Source of the DNA: Scatosoma sp002474405
GTDB lineage: Bacteria > Bacillota > Clostridia > Christensenellales > Borkfalkiaceae
NCBI GenBank assembly: GCA_937892545.1
Contig: CALAFO010000034.1
Coordinates: forward strand, 1 to 27,266
DNA: 27,266 bases
Reading direction: 5' to 3'
The translations under genes and the position numbers were made by a program. This document shows, piece by piece, positions 14,392 to 22,777 of the stretch. How positions within the stretch are numbered: the first letter of the stretch is position 1; each line of letters opens with the position of its first letter. The notes under the pieces were generated by a model. It searched no databases, was not told the DNA's origin, and saw nothing but the letters and a program-made list of their open reading frames with translations.

Positions 14392-16151
14392 AGAAGCATA
14401 CGTTAAAAAGAATCCTTGCGCTCGTAGGCAAATATCCGTTCTCGCTGCTCGCGGTCATTCTGTTCGCCGCGGCGGAAGTGGCGGCTACCTTATACGTGCC
14501 CGTGCTGGTCGGCGACGGCGTGGATTTAATCGTCGGCAAAGGCAACGTTAATTTCGAAGAACTGAAAATCGTGTTTTACAAAATCGGCGGGGCGATATCC
14601 GTCGGTTTCGTCGCCAAATGGCTGGTGGGCATTTTCAACAACCGCCTCGCGTTCCGCACCGTGCAGGAAATCAGAAACAAGGCGTTCGATAAAATCAACG
14701 CCCTGCCCTTGAAATATCTCGATTCTCACCCCCACGGCGATACGCTTTCCCGCGTGGTAGCCGATGCCGACGAAGTGTCGGACGGGCTCGTCATGGGCTT
14801 CACGCAGCTGTTCACGGGCGTGCTCACCATCGGCGGCACCATCGCCCTGATGCTTCTTACAAATTGGAAGATAGCGCTCGTCGTCATCTTCGTTACGCCG
14901 CTTTCCATCTTCACGTCGCGTTTCATTTCCAAACGCACGTATTCGTACTTCCGCGCGCAGACGCTCGCAAGAAGCGAACAGGTATCGTTCACCGAAGAAG
15001 CGGTGGGCAATTTAAAAACGGCGCAGGCGTTCTGCCACGAAAAAGAAAACGAAGCGGACTTCGAAAAAAAGAACGCCGCCTACAAATCCGCGGCAATGTC
15101 GGCAACGTTTTCCTCGTCGCTCGTCAATCCGCTTACCCGGTTCGTCAACAACGCCGTGTACGCCCTCGTGGTGCTGTTTGGCGCGCTGCAAATCGCAAAG
15201 GGCGGCTCCGGCGCGGCAGCCGCGGCGGGCGCGCTCACCGTGGGCGGACTCACCAAATTCCTGTCCTATGCAAATCAGTACACAAAGCCTTTCAACGAAA
15301 TCTCCGGGGTAGTAACCGAACTTTCGGGCGCGTTCGTGTGCGCGGGCAGAATTTTCGAACTTTTGGACGAAGCGGAAGAAACGCCCGATTCGTCGCTCGG
15401 CGATCTCACCGTAACCGAAGGCAAAGTGCGGCTTGAAAACGTCAGCTTCGCCTACACCGAGGGGCAGAAACTCATCGAAAATCTTTCGCTCACGGCGGAG
15501 GGCGGCAAGCGCGTGGCAATCGTAGGCAGAACGGGCAGCGGCAAAACCACGCTCATCAACCTGTTGATGCGCTTTTACGACGTCAACGCAGGCGAAATCA
15601 TGGTCGACGGCACGGAAATCCGCACCGTCAACCGCAAATCTCTCCGTTCTCACTACGGCATGGTGTTGCAGGAAACGTTTTTAAAGACGGGCACGGTGCG
15701 CGAAAATTTAAAAATCGGTCGCGAATCCGCTACCGACGAAGAGATGATCGCCGCGGCGAAAGCCTGCCACGCGCACGGCTTCATCTCGCGCCTGCCGCAG
15801 GGCTACGATACGTACATCACCGAAGAGGTGAACCTGTCGGCGGGGCAGAAGCAGCTGCTTTGCATCGCGCGCATCATGCTTTCCCTGCCCGATATGCTCA
15901 TTCTCGACGAAGCCACTTCCTCGGTGGATACCCGCACGGAACGCCGCATTTCCGACGCGTTCGACAAGCTGATGAAAGGCAGAACGTGCTTTATCGTGGC
16001 GCACCGTCTTTCCACCATCAAAAACGCCGACGTCATCCTCGTGATGGAGCAGGGCAACGTGGTGGAACAGGGCAATCACGAAACGCTGCTTGAAAAGCAC
16101 GGCTATTATTACAACCTCTACACCAGCCAGTTCGCCACCCCCGAAAATTAG
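14388..16151 (+). CDS. Heterodimeric ABC exporter, subunit 2 (catalytic ATP site)
   Basis: This 587-residue partner also has six membrane helices (about 15-310) and one ATPase domain. Walker A GRTGSGKT is at 380-387, the catalytic E508 follows D507 (LILDEATSSVD), and H539 (VAHRLST) is intact. Its signature is LSAGQ (483-487) instead of LSGGQ. In head-to-tail dimers this signature faces the degenerate Walker site of subunit 1, so one composite site is weak twice over and the other complete. The ATG overlaps the upstream stop (ATGA) and has GGAGG seven bases before it, ensuring coupled translation; an apparent extension to 14334 lies inside the first gene and is rejected. Confidence 0.94.
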   Translation: MKKHTLKRILALVGKYPFSLLAVILFAAAEVAATLYVPVLVGDGVDLIVGKGNVNFEELKIVFYKIGGAISVGFVAKWLVGIFNNRLAFRTVQEIRNKAFDKINALPLKYLDSHPHGDTLSRVVADADEVSDGLVMGFTQLFTGVLTIGGTIALMLLTNWKIALVVIFVTPLSIFTSRFISKRTYSYFRAQTLARSEQVSFTEEAVGNLKTAQAFCHEKENEADFEKKNAAYKSAAMSATFSSSLVNPLTRFVNNAVYALVVLFGALQIAKGGSGAAAAAGALTVGGLTKFLSYANQYTKPFNEISGVVTELSGAFVCAGRIFELLDEAEETPDSSLGDLTVTEGKVRLENVSFAYTEGQKLIENLSLTAEGGKRVAIVGRTGSGKTTLINLLMRFYDVNAGEIMVDGTEIRTVNRKSLRSHYGMVLQETFLKTGTVRENLKIGRESATDEEMIAAAKACHAHGFISRLPQGYDTYITEEVNLSAGQKQLLCIARIMLSLPDMLILDEATSSVDTRTERRISDAFDKLMKGRTCFIVAHRLSTIKNADVILVMEQGNVVEQGNHETLLEKHGYYYNLYTSQFATPEN

Positions 16152-16183
16152 TTTTTCCTTTATTGCCTCGGCGTTCTTCCCGC

Positions 16184-16212
16184 GCATACTCCGCGTTTTT
16201 CGCGCATATATA
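16184..16212 (+). promoter_or_regulatory. SigE-like promoter of yqfC-yqfD
   Basis: GCATACT (16184-16190), 14 bases, then CATATATA (16205-16212). This matches six of seven -35 and six of eight -10 positions of the SigE consensus, and yqfC/yqfD are SigE-controlled in Bacillus. The start should fall near 16219, about 22 bases before the ATG. Confidence 0.62.
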
Positions 16213-16240
16213 TAGGCATAAACGGGCAAGGCGGTGGAGT

Positions 16241-16564
16241 ATGCGGCTATTCAACGAAATCGGCGGAAATCTTCTCCGCAACGTGGCGCCGAAAGGCAGA
16301 TGTCTGTTTTTCACGGGCGGCGGCGGATATTTTCAGGGCGTAAAATCGTTCGACGGCTTCTCGCAGAAAACGGTAACGCTGCGCTTTTCCGGCGGCTCGC
16401 TGAAAGTTACGGGCGAAAATTTTTCCGTCGGCAAGTTCCAGAGCGGCGATTTCGAACTTCTCGGCAGAATTTCTTCGCTGGAATATTTTTCCTCCGGCAC
16501 GCCTGTAAATAACGCCGCCGCGCCCGCAAAAACGGCGCAAGCGGCAAAGGACGGCGGCAAATGA
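16241..16564 (+). CDS. yqfC: YqfC family sporulation protein
   Basis: This 107-residue protein matches YqfC (YabP/YqfC family), a small mother-cell sporulation protein made under SigE whose exact role is unclear. The family fold is short beta strands with a central Gly-rich turn: GGGGYFQGVKSFDGFSQKTV and LKVTGENFSVGKFQSGDFEL, ending GRISSLEYF. The C-terminal 20 residues are Ala/Lys-rich and not part of the family. The ATG at 16241 follows GGTGGAG unusually closely (one base), but the extension to 16163 would start upstream of the promoter. It overlaps yqfD by four bases. Confidence 0.85.
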   Translation: MRLFNEIGGNLLRNVAPKGRCLFFTGGGGYFQGVKSFDGFSQKTVTLRFSGGSLKVTGENFSVGKFQSGDFELLGRISSLEYFSSGTPVNNAAAPAKTAQAAKDGGK

Positions 16565-17502
16565 ACGCGGCGCTACTCTGGCACGGCGAAAAATTTCAGC
16601 TTCGCGGCAAAAATGCGGAAATCGCCTTAACGCGCCTGAAAAACGCAAAAATCGACCTGTACAACGTAAAAAAAACCGAAAAAGACGCCGTAACCTTCGA
16701 TGTAAAAGGCAAACAGGCGCGAAAAGTTTTTGCAATTTATCCGAAAACGTGGTATAATAAAGCAGAGCGGGGCGGTTACGAAGCGAAATCGCTCGGCGAA
16801 ACGGGCGTCTTTCCGCGCCTGAAAGCCTTGCAGAAACGCGCGGGACTGCTCGCGGGGGCGGCGGCGTTTCTTCTCATCACCGCGTTCGCCGATAATTTCG
16901 TGTTCGACGCGGTATACACGGGCGACGGCGCTTTGTGCAGGCAGGCGCGGCGAATCGTCCGTGAAAGCGGCGTTACGGCGTTTTCACGTCTTACCGACGC
17001 GCAGGCGGAAGAAATTTCCGCAAAAATTCTTTCTCTCGACGGCGCAAGCTATGCTTCCGTGCGAAAGAAAGGCACGGTGCTGTACGTAGAAGCGCGCCGC
17101 TCCCCGTTTTCGGAAGCGGAGCCGATACAGGGCGACATGACGGCAAAGCACGCGGGCACGCTGCTTTCTCTCACCGTGCTTCGCGGCGAACGTGCGGCGC
17201 AGCCGGGCGCGGAAATCGTCGCCGGCACTCCGCTCGTGTACGCTTCGTTGCGTTCGGGCGAGGGCGAAAGCGAAAAATTTACGAAAATCACCGTCAGCGC
17301 CCGCGCGGAAATCGCCTGCACGTACGAAGCGGAAACGGAAGCGCAAACGCAGGCGGAAGCGCTTGCCGTCGCGAAGTTCACTCTTGCCGGAACGGAAAAA
17401 ACCGACGATTTGCTGATCGGAACGGCAAGCGCGGAACAAATCGGAAACGGCAGGTACCTCGTAAAAATCGCTTATACGGCAATCGAAACGCTCAATTTTT
17501 AG
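16561..17502 (+). CDS. yqfD: YqfD family sporulation membrane protein
   Basis: This 313-residue protein fits YqfD (SpoIV-like, Pfam YqfD), which is needed for efficient sporulation in Bacillus and acts at the mother-cell membranes; its molecular activity is not established. A cytosolic N-terminal domain (1-90) has the family strands (KIDLYNVKKTEKDAVTFDV), one membrane helix lies at 94-113, and a mainly beta region follows, with VRKKGTVLYVEARRS and LLSLTVLRGERAAQPGAEIVAGTPLV (the latter around 190-220). It is shorter than the roughly 400-residue Bacillus protein, mostly in the C-terminal region. The ATG overlaps the yqfC stop (ATGA) with AAGGA upstream. phoH follows after 115 bases in which I see no clear promoter. 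Confidence 0.82.
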   Translation: MNAALLWHGEKFQLRGKNAEIALTRLKNAKIDLYNVKKTEKDAVTFDVKGKQARKVFAIYPKTWYNKAERGGYEAKSLGETGVFPRLKALQKRAGLLAGAAAFLLITAFADNFVFDAVYTGDGALCRQARRIVRESGVTAFSRLTDAQAEEISAKILSLDGASYASVRKKGTVLYVEARRSPFSEAEPIQGDMTAKHAGTLLSLTVLRGERAAQPGAEIVAGTPLVYASLRSGEGESEKFTKITVSARAEIACTYEAETEAQTQAEALAVAKFTLAGTEKTDDLLIGTASAEQIGNGRYLVKIAYTAIETLNF

Positions 17503-17617
17503 CCTTGCAAGAAAATATGCGCCTTACAAAAATCCGCAAAGCCGCCGCAAAGCGGCGCCGTCGGGCATAAAAACAAACCAAACGGCGATTTACAACATCG
17601 GAGAAAAATCAATCGGA

Positions 17618-18700
17618 ATGAAAAGCGAAAAACGCACAACGGTATATTTCGAAGCTTCCTCGGCGGACAAGCTTTGCGAGCTCCTCGGCGCCTACGACGA
17701 AAACCTGAAAACGCTTTCGGCGGAGCTCGGCGTCGAAATTTCCGTCGCCGACGGCTTAACTTTGAAAATCAGCGGCGAAAAAGAGAACGCCGTCCTGTGC
17801 GAAAAAGCGCTGAAAGCGGCGGCGGGCGCGGCGGAAAAAGGCGAGCGTATCGACGAACGTCAGATTCTGTACTGTATCGAAACGGCAAAATCGGGCGAAT
17901 CGGAAGAAACCGAAAAACTGTTCGACGGCGTTGTTGCAACCACCGCCACGGGCAAAAAAATCAAGTGCAAAACGCTGGGGCAGAAGCGTTACGCCGAAGC
18001 CATCGATAAAAATTCCGTCGTATTCGGCATCGGTCCCGCGGGCACGGGCAAAACGTATCTCGCCGTCGCCAAAGCGGTGGCGGCTTTCAAAGCGAAAAAG
18101 GCGGAAAAAATCATTCTCACCCGCCCCGCGGTGGAAGCGGGCGAAAATCTTGGCTTCCTGCCCGGCGATCTGCAGGAAAAAGTCGATCCGTATCTTCGCC
18201 CCTTATACGACGCTCTGCAGGAAATGTTCGGCGCCGAACAGTACGAAAAACTGATGGAACGCGGCGTAATCGAAGTGGCGCCGCTTGCGTACATGCGCGG
18301 CAGAACTCTTTCTTCGGCGTTCATTATCTTAGACGAAGCGCAGAACACCACGCGCGAACAGATGAAAATGTTTTTAACGCGCATGGGCGAGGGCAGCAAG
18401 GCGGTGGTAACGGGCGACGCAACGCAGGTAGATCTGCCGCGCGGCAAATCCTGCGGACTTACCCACGCAGCGAAAATTCTCAAAGACGTAGACGGCGTGC
18501 AGGTGTGCATGCTTTCCGATAAAGACGTGGTGCGCCATCCGCTTGTCATGCGCATCGTGAAGGCTTACGAAAAAGACGAGGAGCGCGAAGAGGAGCTTGC
18601 GCGCGAACGCGAAGAAAAAAGGCGCTCCGCTTTATCCGCGGCGCGCGGGGAAACGCAGCCCGAATCGGACGGGCGGCACAAAGGAGAAAACGTGAAATGA
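17618..18700 (+). CDS. phoH: PhoH family ATPase
   Basis: This 360-residue cytosolic ATPase matches the PhoH/PhoL group: an N-terminal small RNA-binding-like domain (1-105) and a P-loop core. Walker A GPAGTGKT is at 139-146, Walker B FIILDEAQN has D239 and E240, and the family signatures LTRPAVEAGENLGFLPGDL and GDATQVDLPRG are intact. PhoH-like proteins next to ybeY are linked to RNA metabolism and ribosome maturation. A charged C-terminal tail (about 320-355, rich in Glu and Arg) is extra. The gene ends with a four-base overlap (ATGA) into the HD-domain gene. The start has only a distant GGAG, so the first few residues are less certain. Confidence 0.93.
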   Translation: MKSEKRTTVYFEASSADKLCELLGAYDENLKTLSAELGVEISVADGLTLKISGEKENAVLCEKALKAAAGAAEKGERIDERQILYCIETAKSGESEETEKLFDGVVATTATGKKIKCKTLGQKRYAEAIDKNSVVFGIGPAGTGKTYLAVAKAVAAFKAKKAEKIILTRPAVEAGENLGFLPGDLQEKVDPYLRPLYDALQEMFGAEQYEKLMERGVIEVAPLAYMRGRTLSSAFIILDEAQNTTREQMKMFLTRMGEGSKAVVTGDATQVDLPRGKSCGLTHAAKILKDVDGVQVCMLSDKDVVRHPLVMRIVKAYEKDEEREEELAREREEKRRSALSAARGETQPESDGRHKGENVK

Positions 18701-20190
18701 ATCCGGACGTATCGAAAATGCGGCGTTGGACGAAGCGCGACGTATGGAGCAGCGCGTTGCTGTTCCTTCTCAATTTATTCATTCTGCTTATCGTCGTGGC
18801 AACGCTGCTCATGGGCGGCAGCCTCGGCAACATAAAGCAGACGCTGGAAGAAAATAAGGCAAACTATATCTACATCGGTTTTTGCGTGATGCTGCTCGTA
18901 TTCATCACGTATTTCTACTTTTTCTTCGAAGAGCGGTCGGTGCTGTACGAGGGCAAGAGCATCATGCTCGTGTTCGTCATTCTCGATTTAAGCTTTATTC
19001 TGTGCGTGCTCACGGGCAAATGGCTCAACGTGTACGCGCGCCCCGTGGCGCTTTGCGCGCTGCTCACGTTTATTCTTCTCGGCAGGCGCAGCGCCATGTT
19101 CATGAATATCGTCAACGCGCTGCTGCTGTTTATTTTCGATAACTTCTCCACGGTAACGCCGTCCGCGCAAAGCATCTATTCGGCGCTGATGATCGCCTTT
19201 ACCGGCGGCATGATCGCCATTTTCGCGGCAAACAGACTGCGCACCCGCCTCCGCGTGGTGCTCGTGGGGCTTCTCATCGCGGCGCCGATGGATTTCATCG
19301 TGTTCCTGCTTGAAATTTCTTCCATGGCTTCGGGCGGCAGCTCGTTCGAACAGACGGGCGCGGCGCGCAATATCTGGATCAACCTCGGCTACGGCTTCAT
19401 CGGCGGCATCTCCTCGGCGGTGCTGTTCCTGCTTTTTCTGCCGCTGTTCGAATCCATGTTCTCCGTGCTTACGGTGTTCCGCCTGCGCGAACTCACTTCG
19501 CTGGATTCTCCGCTGCTCAAAAAGCTCAAAGAGGAAGCGCCGGGCACGTACAATCACTCCGCTGTGGTATCTCAGCTGGCGGAAGAATGTGCCGTCGCGC
19601 TGGGCGAAGACGCGGAACTTGCCCGCGCCGCCGCGCTGTATCACGACGTAGGCAAACTGCACCACCCCGAATATTTCACCGAAAATCAGGGCGAGTACAA
19701 CCTGCACGACGAACTCACGCCCGAACTTTCGGCGGATATCATCCGTTCGCACACCACCGACGGGCACGATCTGATTCTTTCCAACCACCTGCCCGAATTT
19801 TTCGCGGACGTGGCGCTGCAGCATCACGGCACGCTGGCAATCGGCTATTTTTACGCCAAGGCGCAGAAAATGTACGGCGGCGAAGTAAACAAGGAAGATT
19901 TCTCGTATACGGGTCCCAAGCCGCAAAGCAAAATCGCGGCGATCATCATGGTTGCGGACGCGTCGGAAGCCGCCACCCGTTCTCTGCCCAACAAAACGCC
20001 GGAGGAAGTGGAAAAGCGCGTGCGCCGGCTCATCGAAGAGCGCATGAATCAGGAACAGTTCGCCGAATGCGACATCACCATGGCGGATCTCACGCTGCTT
20101 CGGCTCACGCTGGTTAACGCGCTCACGGGCGTATATCACAAGCGGGTGGATTATCCGTCCATACACTACGGCAAAAAAGAGGGCGATTAA
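18697..20190 (+). CDS. PgpH-like 7TM-HD phosphodiesterase without the extracellular domain
   Basis: This is the YqfF/PgpH gene by position and domains; PgpH hydrolyses cyclic di-AMP at the membrane. Seven to eight hydrophobic helices occupy residues 16-256 and an HD domain 270-480. The metal ligands are visible: H287, H316-D317 (LYHDVGKL), H352/H357 region, H376-H377 (LQHHGT) and D421 (VADASEA). Usual family members are about 700-850 residues because a large extracellular 7TMR-HDED domain sits between the first and second helices. Here those helices (18-38 and 57-77) are only 18 residues apart, so that domain is absent while the frame is intact. It overlaps phoH by four bases and ybeY follows after three. 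Confidence 0.9.
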   Translation: MNPDVSKMRRWTKRDVWSSALLFLLNLFILLIVVATLLMGGSLGNIKQTLEENKANYIYIGFCVMLLVFITYFYFFFEERSVLYEGKSIMLVFVILDLSFILCVLTGKWLNVYARPVALCALLTFILLGRRSAMFMNIVNALLLFIFDNFSTVTPSAQSIYSALMIAFTGGMIAIFAANRLRTRLRVVLVGLLIAAPMDFIVFLLEISSMASGGSSFEQTGAARNIWINLGYGFIGGISSAVLFLLFLPLFESMFSVLTVFRLRELTSLDSPLLKKLKEEAPGTYNHSAVVSQLAEECAVALGEDAELARAAALYHDVGKLHHPEYFTENQGEYNLHDELTPELSADIIRSHTTDGHDLILSNHLPEFFADVALQHHGTLAIGYFYAKAQKMYGGEVNKEDFSYTGPKPQSKIAAIIMVADASEAATRSLPNKTPEEVEKRVRRLIEERMNQEQFAECDITMADLTLLRLTLVNALTGVYHKRVDYPSIHYGKKEGD

Positions 20191-20193
20191 GCG

Positions 20194-20697
20194 ATGAAAG
20201 GCAAGAAGTTTATTCTGGAAGCGTTCGGCGAAAACGAAGCGGACGTCATCGACGCGGAAAACGCGGCGAAAATCGAAGAGGCGCTTTCGCGTTTCGTGCA
20301 GACGGACGTGCCGTTGAAAATCGAGTGCGAGTTCGTCGGCGAGGAAGAAATCCGCCGCCTCAACGCGGAAATGCGCGGCGTGGATAAAATCACCGACGTG
20401 CTTTCTTTTCCGGAGCTGGAATCCGTCAAGGGGAAGCCGATTAAAAAAGCGGAACACCCGTTCGAGCTGGACGAGGACGGCGCTCTCGTCATCGGTTCGC
20501 TGGCGGTGTGCGTGAAACGCGCGAAAGAGCAGGCGGAAGAATACGGGCATTCGTACTACCGCGAGCTGAATTATCTTATCGTGCACGGCATATTGCACTG
20601 CCTCGGCTACGATCATATCGAAGAGGCGGACAAGGCGGAAATGCGCGGCAAGGAAGAAGAAATTTTAGGCGGCATGGGCATTACGCGCGAAGCGTAA
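20194..20697 (+). CDS. ybeY: Endoribonuclease YbeY (rRNA maturation factor)
   Basis: YbeY is a zinc-dependent single-strand RNase needed for 16S rRNA 3-prime processing and ribosome quality control. The product is 167 residues, the normal length. The zinc site HGILHCLGYDH supplies H131, H135 and H141, and the conserved DVLSFP (68-73) and GSLAVCVKRA (101-110) segments are present. It begins three bases after the HD-domain gene. In many Bacillota dgkA and cdd lie between ybeY and era; here era follows directly. Confidence 0.95.
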   Translation: MKGKKFILEAFGENEADVIDAENAAKIEEALSRFVQTDVPLKIECEFVGEEEIRRLNAEMRGVDKITDVLSFPELESVKGKPIKKAEHPFELDEDGALVIGSLAVCVKRAKEQAEEYGHSYYRELNYLIVHGILHCLGYDHIEEADKAEMRGKEEEILGGMGITREA

Positions 20698-20729
20698 GCG
20701 GAACACATAAGGAGAGAAATACAGCGGCT

Positions 20730-21635
20730 ATGAGAAGCGGTTACGTAGCGGTGATAGGCAAAGCCAACGCAGGAAAAAGCACGCTCATCAACGTGATGGT
20801 GGGGGAGAAAGTATCCATCGTATCCCCGCGCCCGCAAACCACGCGGGACAGAATTCTGGGGGTGCTGACGGAAAAGGACAGCCAGATCGTGTTTGTGGAT
20901 ACCCCCGGTATCTATAAGGCGCGCAACGCGCTCACCGACGTCATGATGCGCACCACGGAAGAAAGTTCGAAGGACGTAGACGCGATTTTATTCGTCGTGG
21001 ACGGGCACGAAAAATTAAGCGAGGAAGATTTTTCGCTGATGCGGAAGTATCGCGCGCAGGCGGAAAAAACCGATACTCCGTTCGTCGTGGCGTATACGAA
21101 AACGGACATCATGCCCAAGGAAAAAATCCCCGGCGATCTCGCGCTGTTCGCGGAAAAGCTGGAGGGCACGGACGTGTTCCCCGTATCGGCGCGAAAAGGC
21201 AGAAACGTGCGCGCGCTGAAAGAATTTCTCGTCAATCTTCTGCCGGAGGGCGGCAAGGTATTCGAAGAGGAAATCGTATCCGACCGCAGCGAAAAATTCA
21301 TGATAGCGGAAATCATGCGCGAAAAAATCCTGCTGAAATTCGATCAGGAAATCCCGCACGGCGTCGCTGTCGTTATCAACACGTTTACGCGCAACGAAAA
21401 CGGCGTATACGATATCAACCTCGATATCGTGTGCGAAAAGCAGGCGCACAAAGCGATTTTAATCGGCAAACAGGGCAGGGCTATCAAAGAAGTTTCCTCG
21501 TTCGCGCGGCAGGATATGGAAAAGTTTCTGCAAAGCAAAGTGTTCCTCACCACGTACGTAAAAGTAAAAGAGGACTGGCGCGACCGCCCGAATCTGATGA
21601 AAGAATTCGGTTACGAAAAGCCGCAGATGCTGTAA
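20730..21635 (+). CDS. era: GTPase Era
   Basis: Era binds the 3-prime end of 16S rRNA and assists 30S assembly, coupled to GTP hydrolysis. The 301-residue product has G1 GKANAGKST (10-18), G2 around T37/T38, G3 DTPG (57-60), G4 TKTD (123-126) and a C-terminal KH domain with ILIGKQGRAIKEVSS. G4 is TKTD instead of the common NKxD; Thr at this place occurs in some GTPases and should still allow guanine binding. The frame is open back to 20508, inside ybeY, but AAGGAGAG lies before the ATG at 20730 (a long 15-base spacing) and MRSGYVAVIGKANAGKS is the normal start. Confidence 0.96.
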   Translation: MRSGYVAVIGKANAGKSTLINVMVGEKVSIVSPRPQTTRDRILGVLTEKDSQIVFVDTPGIYKARNALTDVMMRTTEESSKDVDAILFVVDGHEKLSEEDFSLMRKYRAQAEKTDTPFVVAYTKTDIMPKEKIPGDLALFAEKLEGTDVFPVSARKGRNVRALKEFLVNLLPEGGKVFEEEIVSDRSEKFMIAEIMREKILLKFDQEIPHGVAVVINTFTRNENGVYDINLDIVCEKQAHKAILIGKQGRAIKEVSSFARQDMEKFLQSKVFLTTYVKVKEDWRDRPNLMKEFGYEKPQML

Positions 21636-21689
21636 GCGAATAAAAGCGCGGCAATCCGCTCATTCTGTGGATAACAGGAGGGCGGAACG

Positions 21690-21812
21690 ATGAGAAAGGA
21701 AAACGGAGAAACCAAGGCGGCGAAGCTCGCGTGGGAGCTGTTCGAAAAAACGGGCGGCGTAAGCTATTACATGCTGTACCGCGAACTGACGGATAAAAAT
21801 TTAAAGCCGTAA
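21690..21812 (+). CDS. yqzL: YqzL family small protein
   Basis: This 40-residue frame resembles YqzL, a conserved short protein of unknown function encoded between era and recO in Bacillus. The family pattern is seen in LAWELFEKTGGVSYYMLYRE (residues 13-32), which aligns with the Trp, TG and Tyr-Leu positions of YqzL. AGGAGG lies eight bases before the ATG, the best ribosome binding site in this operon. The gene is 54 bases after era and 23 before recO. Confidence 0.82.
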   Translation: MRKENGETKAAKLAWELFEKTGGVSYYMLYRELTDKNLKP

Positions 21813-21835
21813 ACGCCGTAAAAGCGCAGGAAAAA

Positions 21836-22747
21836 ATGGAAATCAAAACGGACGCGATCGTGCTCCGCGCTGCCGATTATAAGGACGCGGACAAAATTTT
21901 AACGCTGTTAACGCCGTCGGCGGGCAAACTCACCGCGGGCATCAAAGGCGTAAAAAAATCGGGCGCGCGCCTCGCGTTCGCCGCGCAGCCGTTTTCTTTC
22001 TGCGAATACGTTCTGGCGGAAAAAAACGGCAGAAACACGGTTACGTCCGCTTATCAGCACGACGGATTTTTCCCGTTGCGCACGGATATCACGCGTTACT
22101 ACGCCGCGTGTTCGGTGGCGGAAATCGCGGACGAGCTTTCGGCGGAGGGCTCGGAAAACGAGGCGCTTTTCATTGCCGCGGCGCAGGCGCTCCGTTCGCT
22201 TGCCTACGGCGAAGAAAACGAAACGCCCGCCGAGGCGCTCTGTTCGTTTCTGCTCACCGCCCTTTTCGAGGCGGGGTATATGATAGACCTTGACGGCTGC
22301 GGCGCATGCGGCAACGAAATCGAAAAAAGCGCGGGCGCGGAATCCGGCGCGGTTTCGTGTGCGGGCGCGGAAAAATCGGTTTGCTATTTCGATTTTTCGG
22401 GCGGCAGATTTCTGTGCGGAAAATGCGGCGCGGCGGCGGGCGGCGCAGGCGGAAATCCGGTGCGCGCAAGCGTGAAAACATACGATTTTTTGCGTAAAAT
22501 CAGCGGAATTTCGTACGAAAATACGCAAAAAAACGTTGATTTCGGGGCAAAAAATGCAGAAAAAACGCTTAAAAACGGCGATTTTTTTGAGAAAAACGAG
22601 GCAAAAACAAGCAAAAATGACGCGGAATTACGCGCTTTACGCCTGTTAAAAGCCTATTTATCGGGCAAAACGGAGCGGGATTATCCGTGCTTTACGGAAT
22701 TTTACCGCTTGTATCGCGACGATTTCAAAGGGGATTTTCGCGAATAA
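21836..22747 (+). CDS. recO: DNA repair protein RecO
   Basis: RecO works with RecF and RecR to load RecA on single-stranded DNA in recombinational repair. The N-terminal OB fold (1-80; AIVLRAADYKDADKILTLLT) is followed by a helical domain with a four-cysteine zinc site, C155-x2-C158 and C194-x2-C197. Two insertions are unusual: an Ala/Gly/Ser-rich loop between the cysteine pairs (about 164-182), and a Lys/Asn-rich segment (about 227-262) coded by AT-rich DNA, with the theme KN-x-DF repeated. The C-terminus YPCFTEFYRLYRDDF is normal. AGGAA precedes the ATG. Confidence 0.93.
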   Translation: MEIKTDAIVLRAADYKDADKILTLLTPSAGKLTAGIKGVKKSGARLAFAAQPFSFCEYVLAEKNGRNTVTSAYQHDGFFPLRTDITRYYAACSVAEIADELSAEGSENEALFIAAAQALRSLAYGEENETPAEALCSFLLTALFEAGYMIDLDGCGACGNEIEKSAGAESGAVSCAGAEKSVCYFDFSGGRFLCGKCGAAAGGAGGNPVRASVKTYDFLRKISGISYENTQKNVDFGAKNAEKTLKNGDFFEKNEAKTSKNDAELRALRLLKAYLSGKTERDYPCFTEFYRLYRDDFKGDFRE

Positions 22748-22777
22748 AAATACATATTTCAAAGGACATATTTTTCA

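Noticed and set aside
18988..20616. A 542-codon minus-strand frame opposite the HD-domain and ybeY genes
   Set aside because: The plus strand encodes clear PgpH-like and YbeY proteins; the antisense product is Arg/His/Phe-rich without motifs, a composition artefact.
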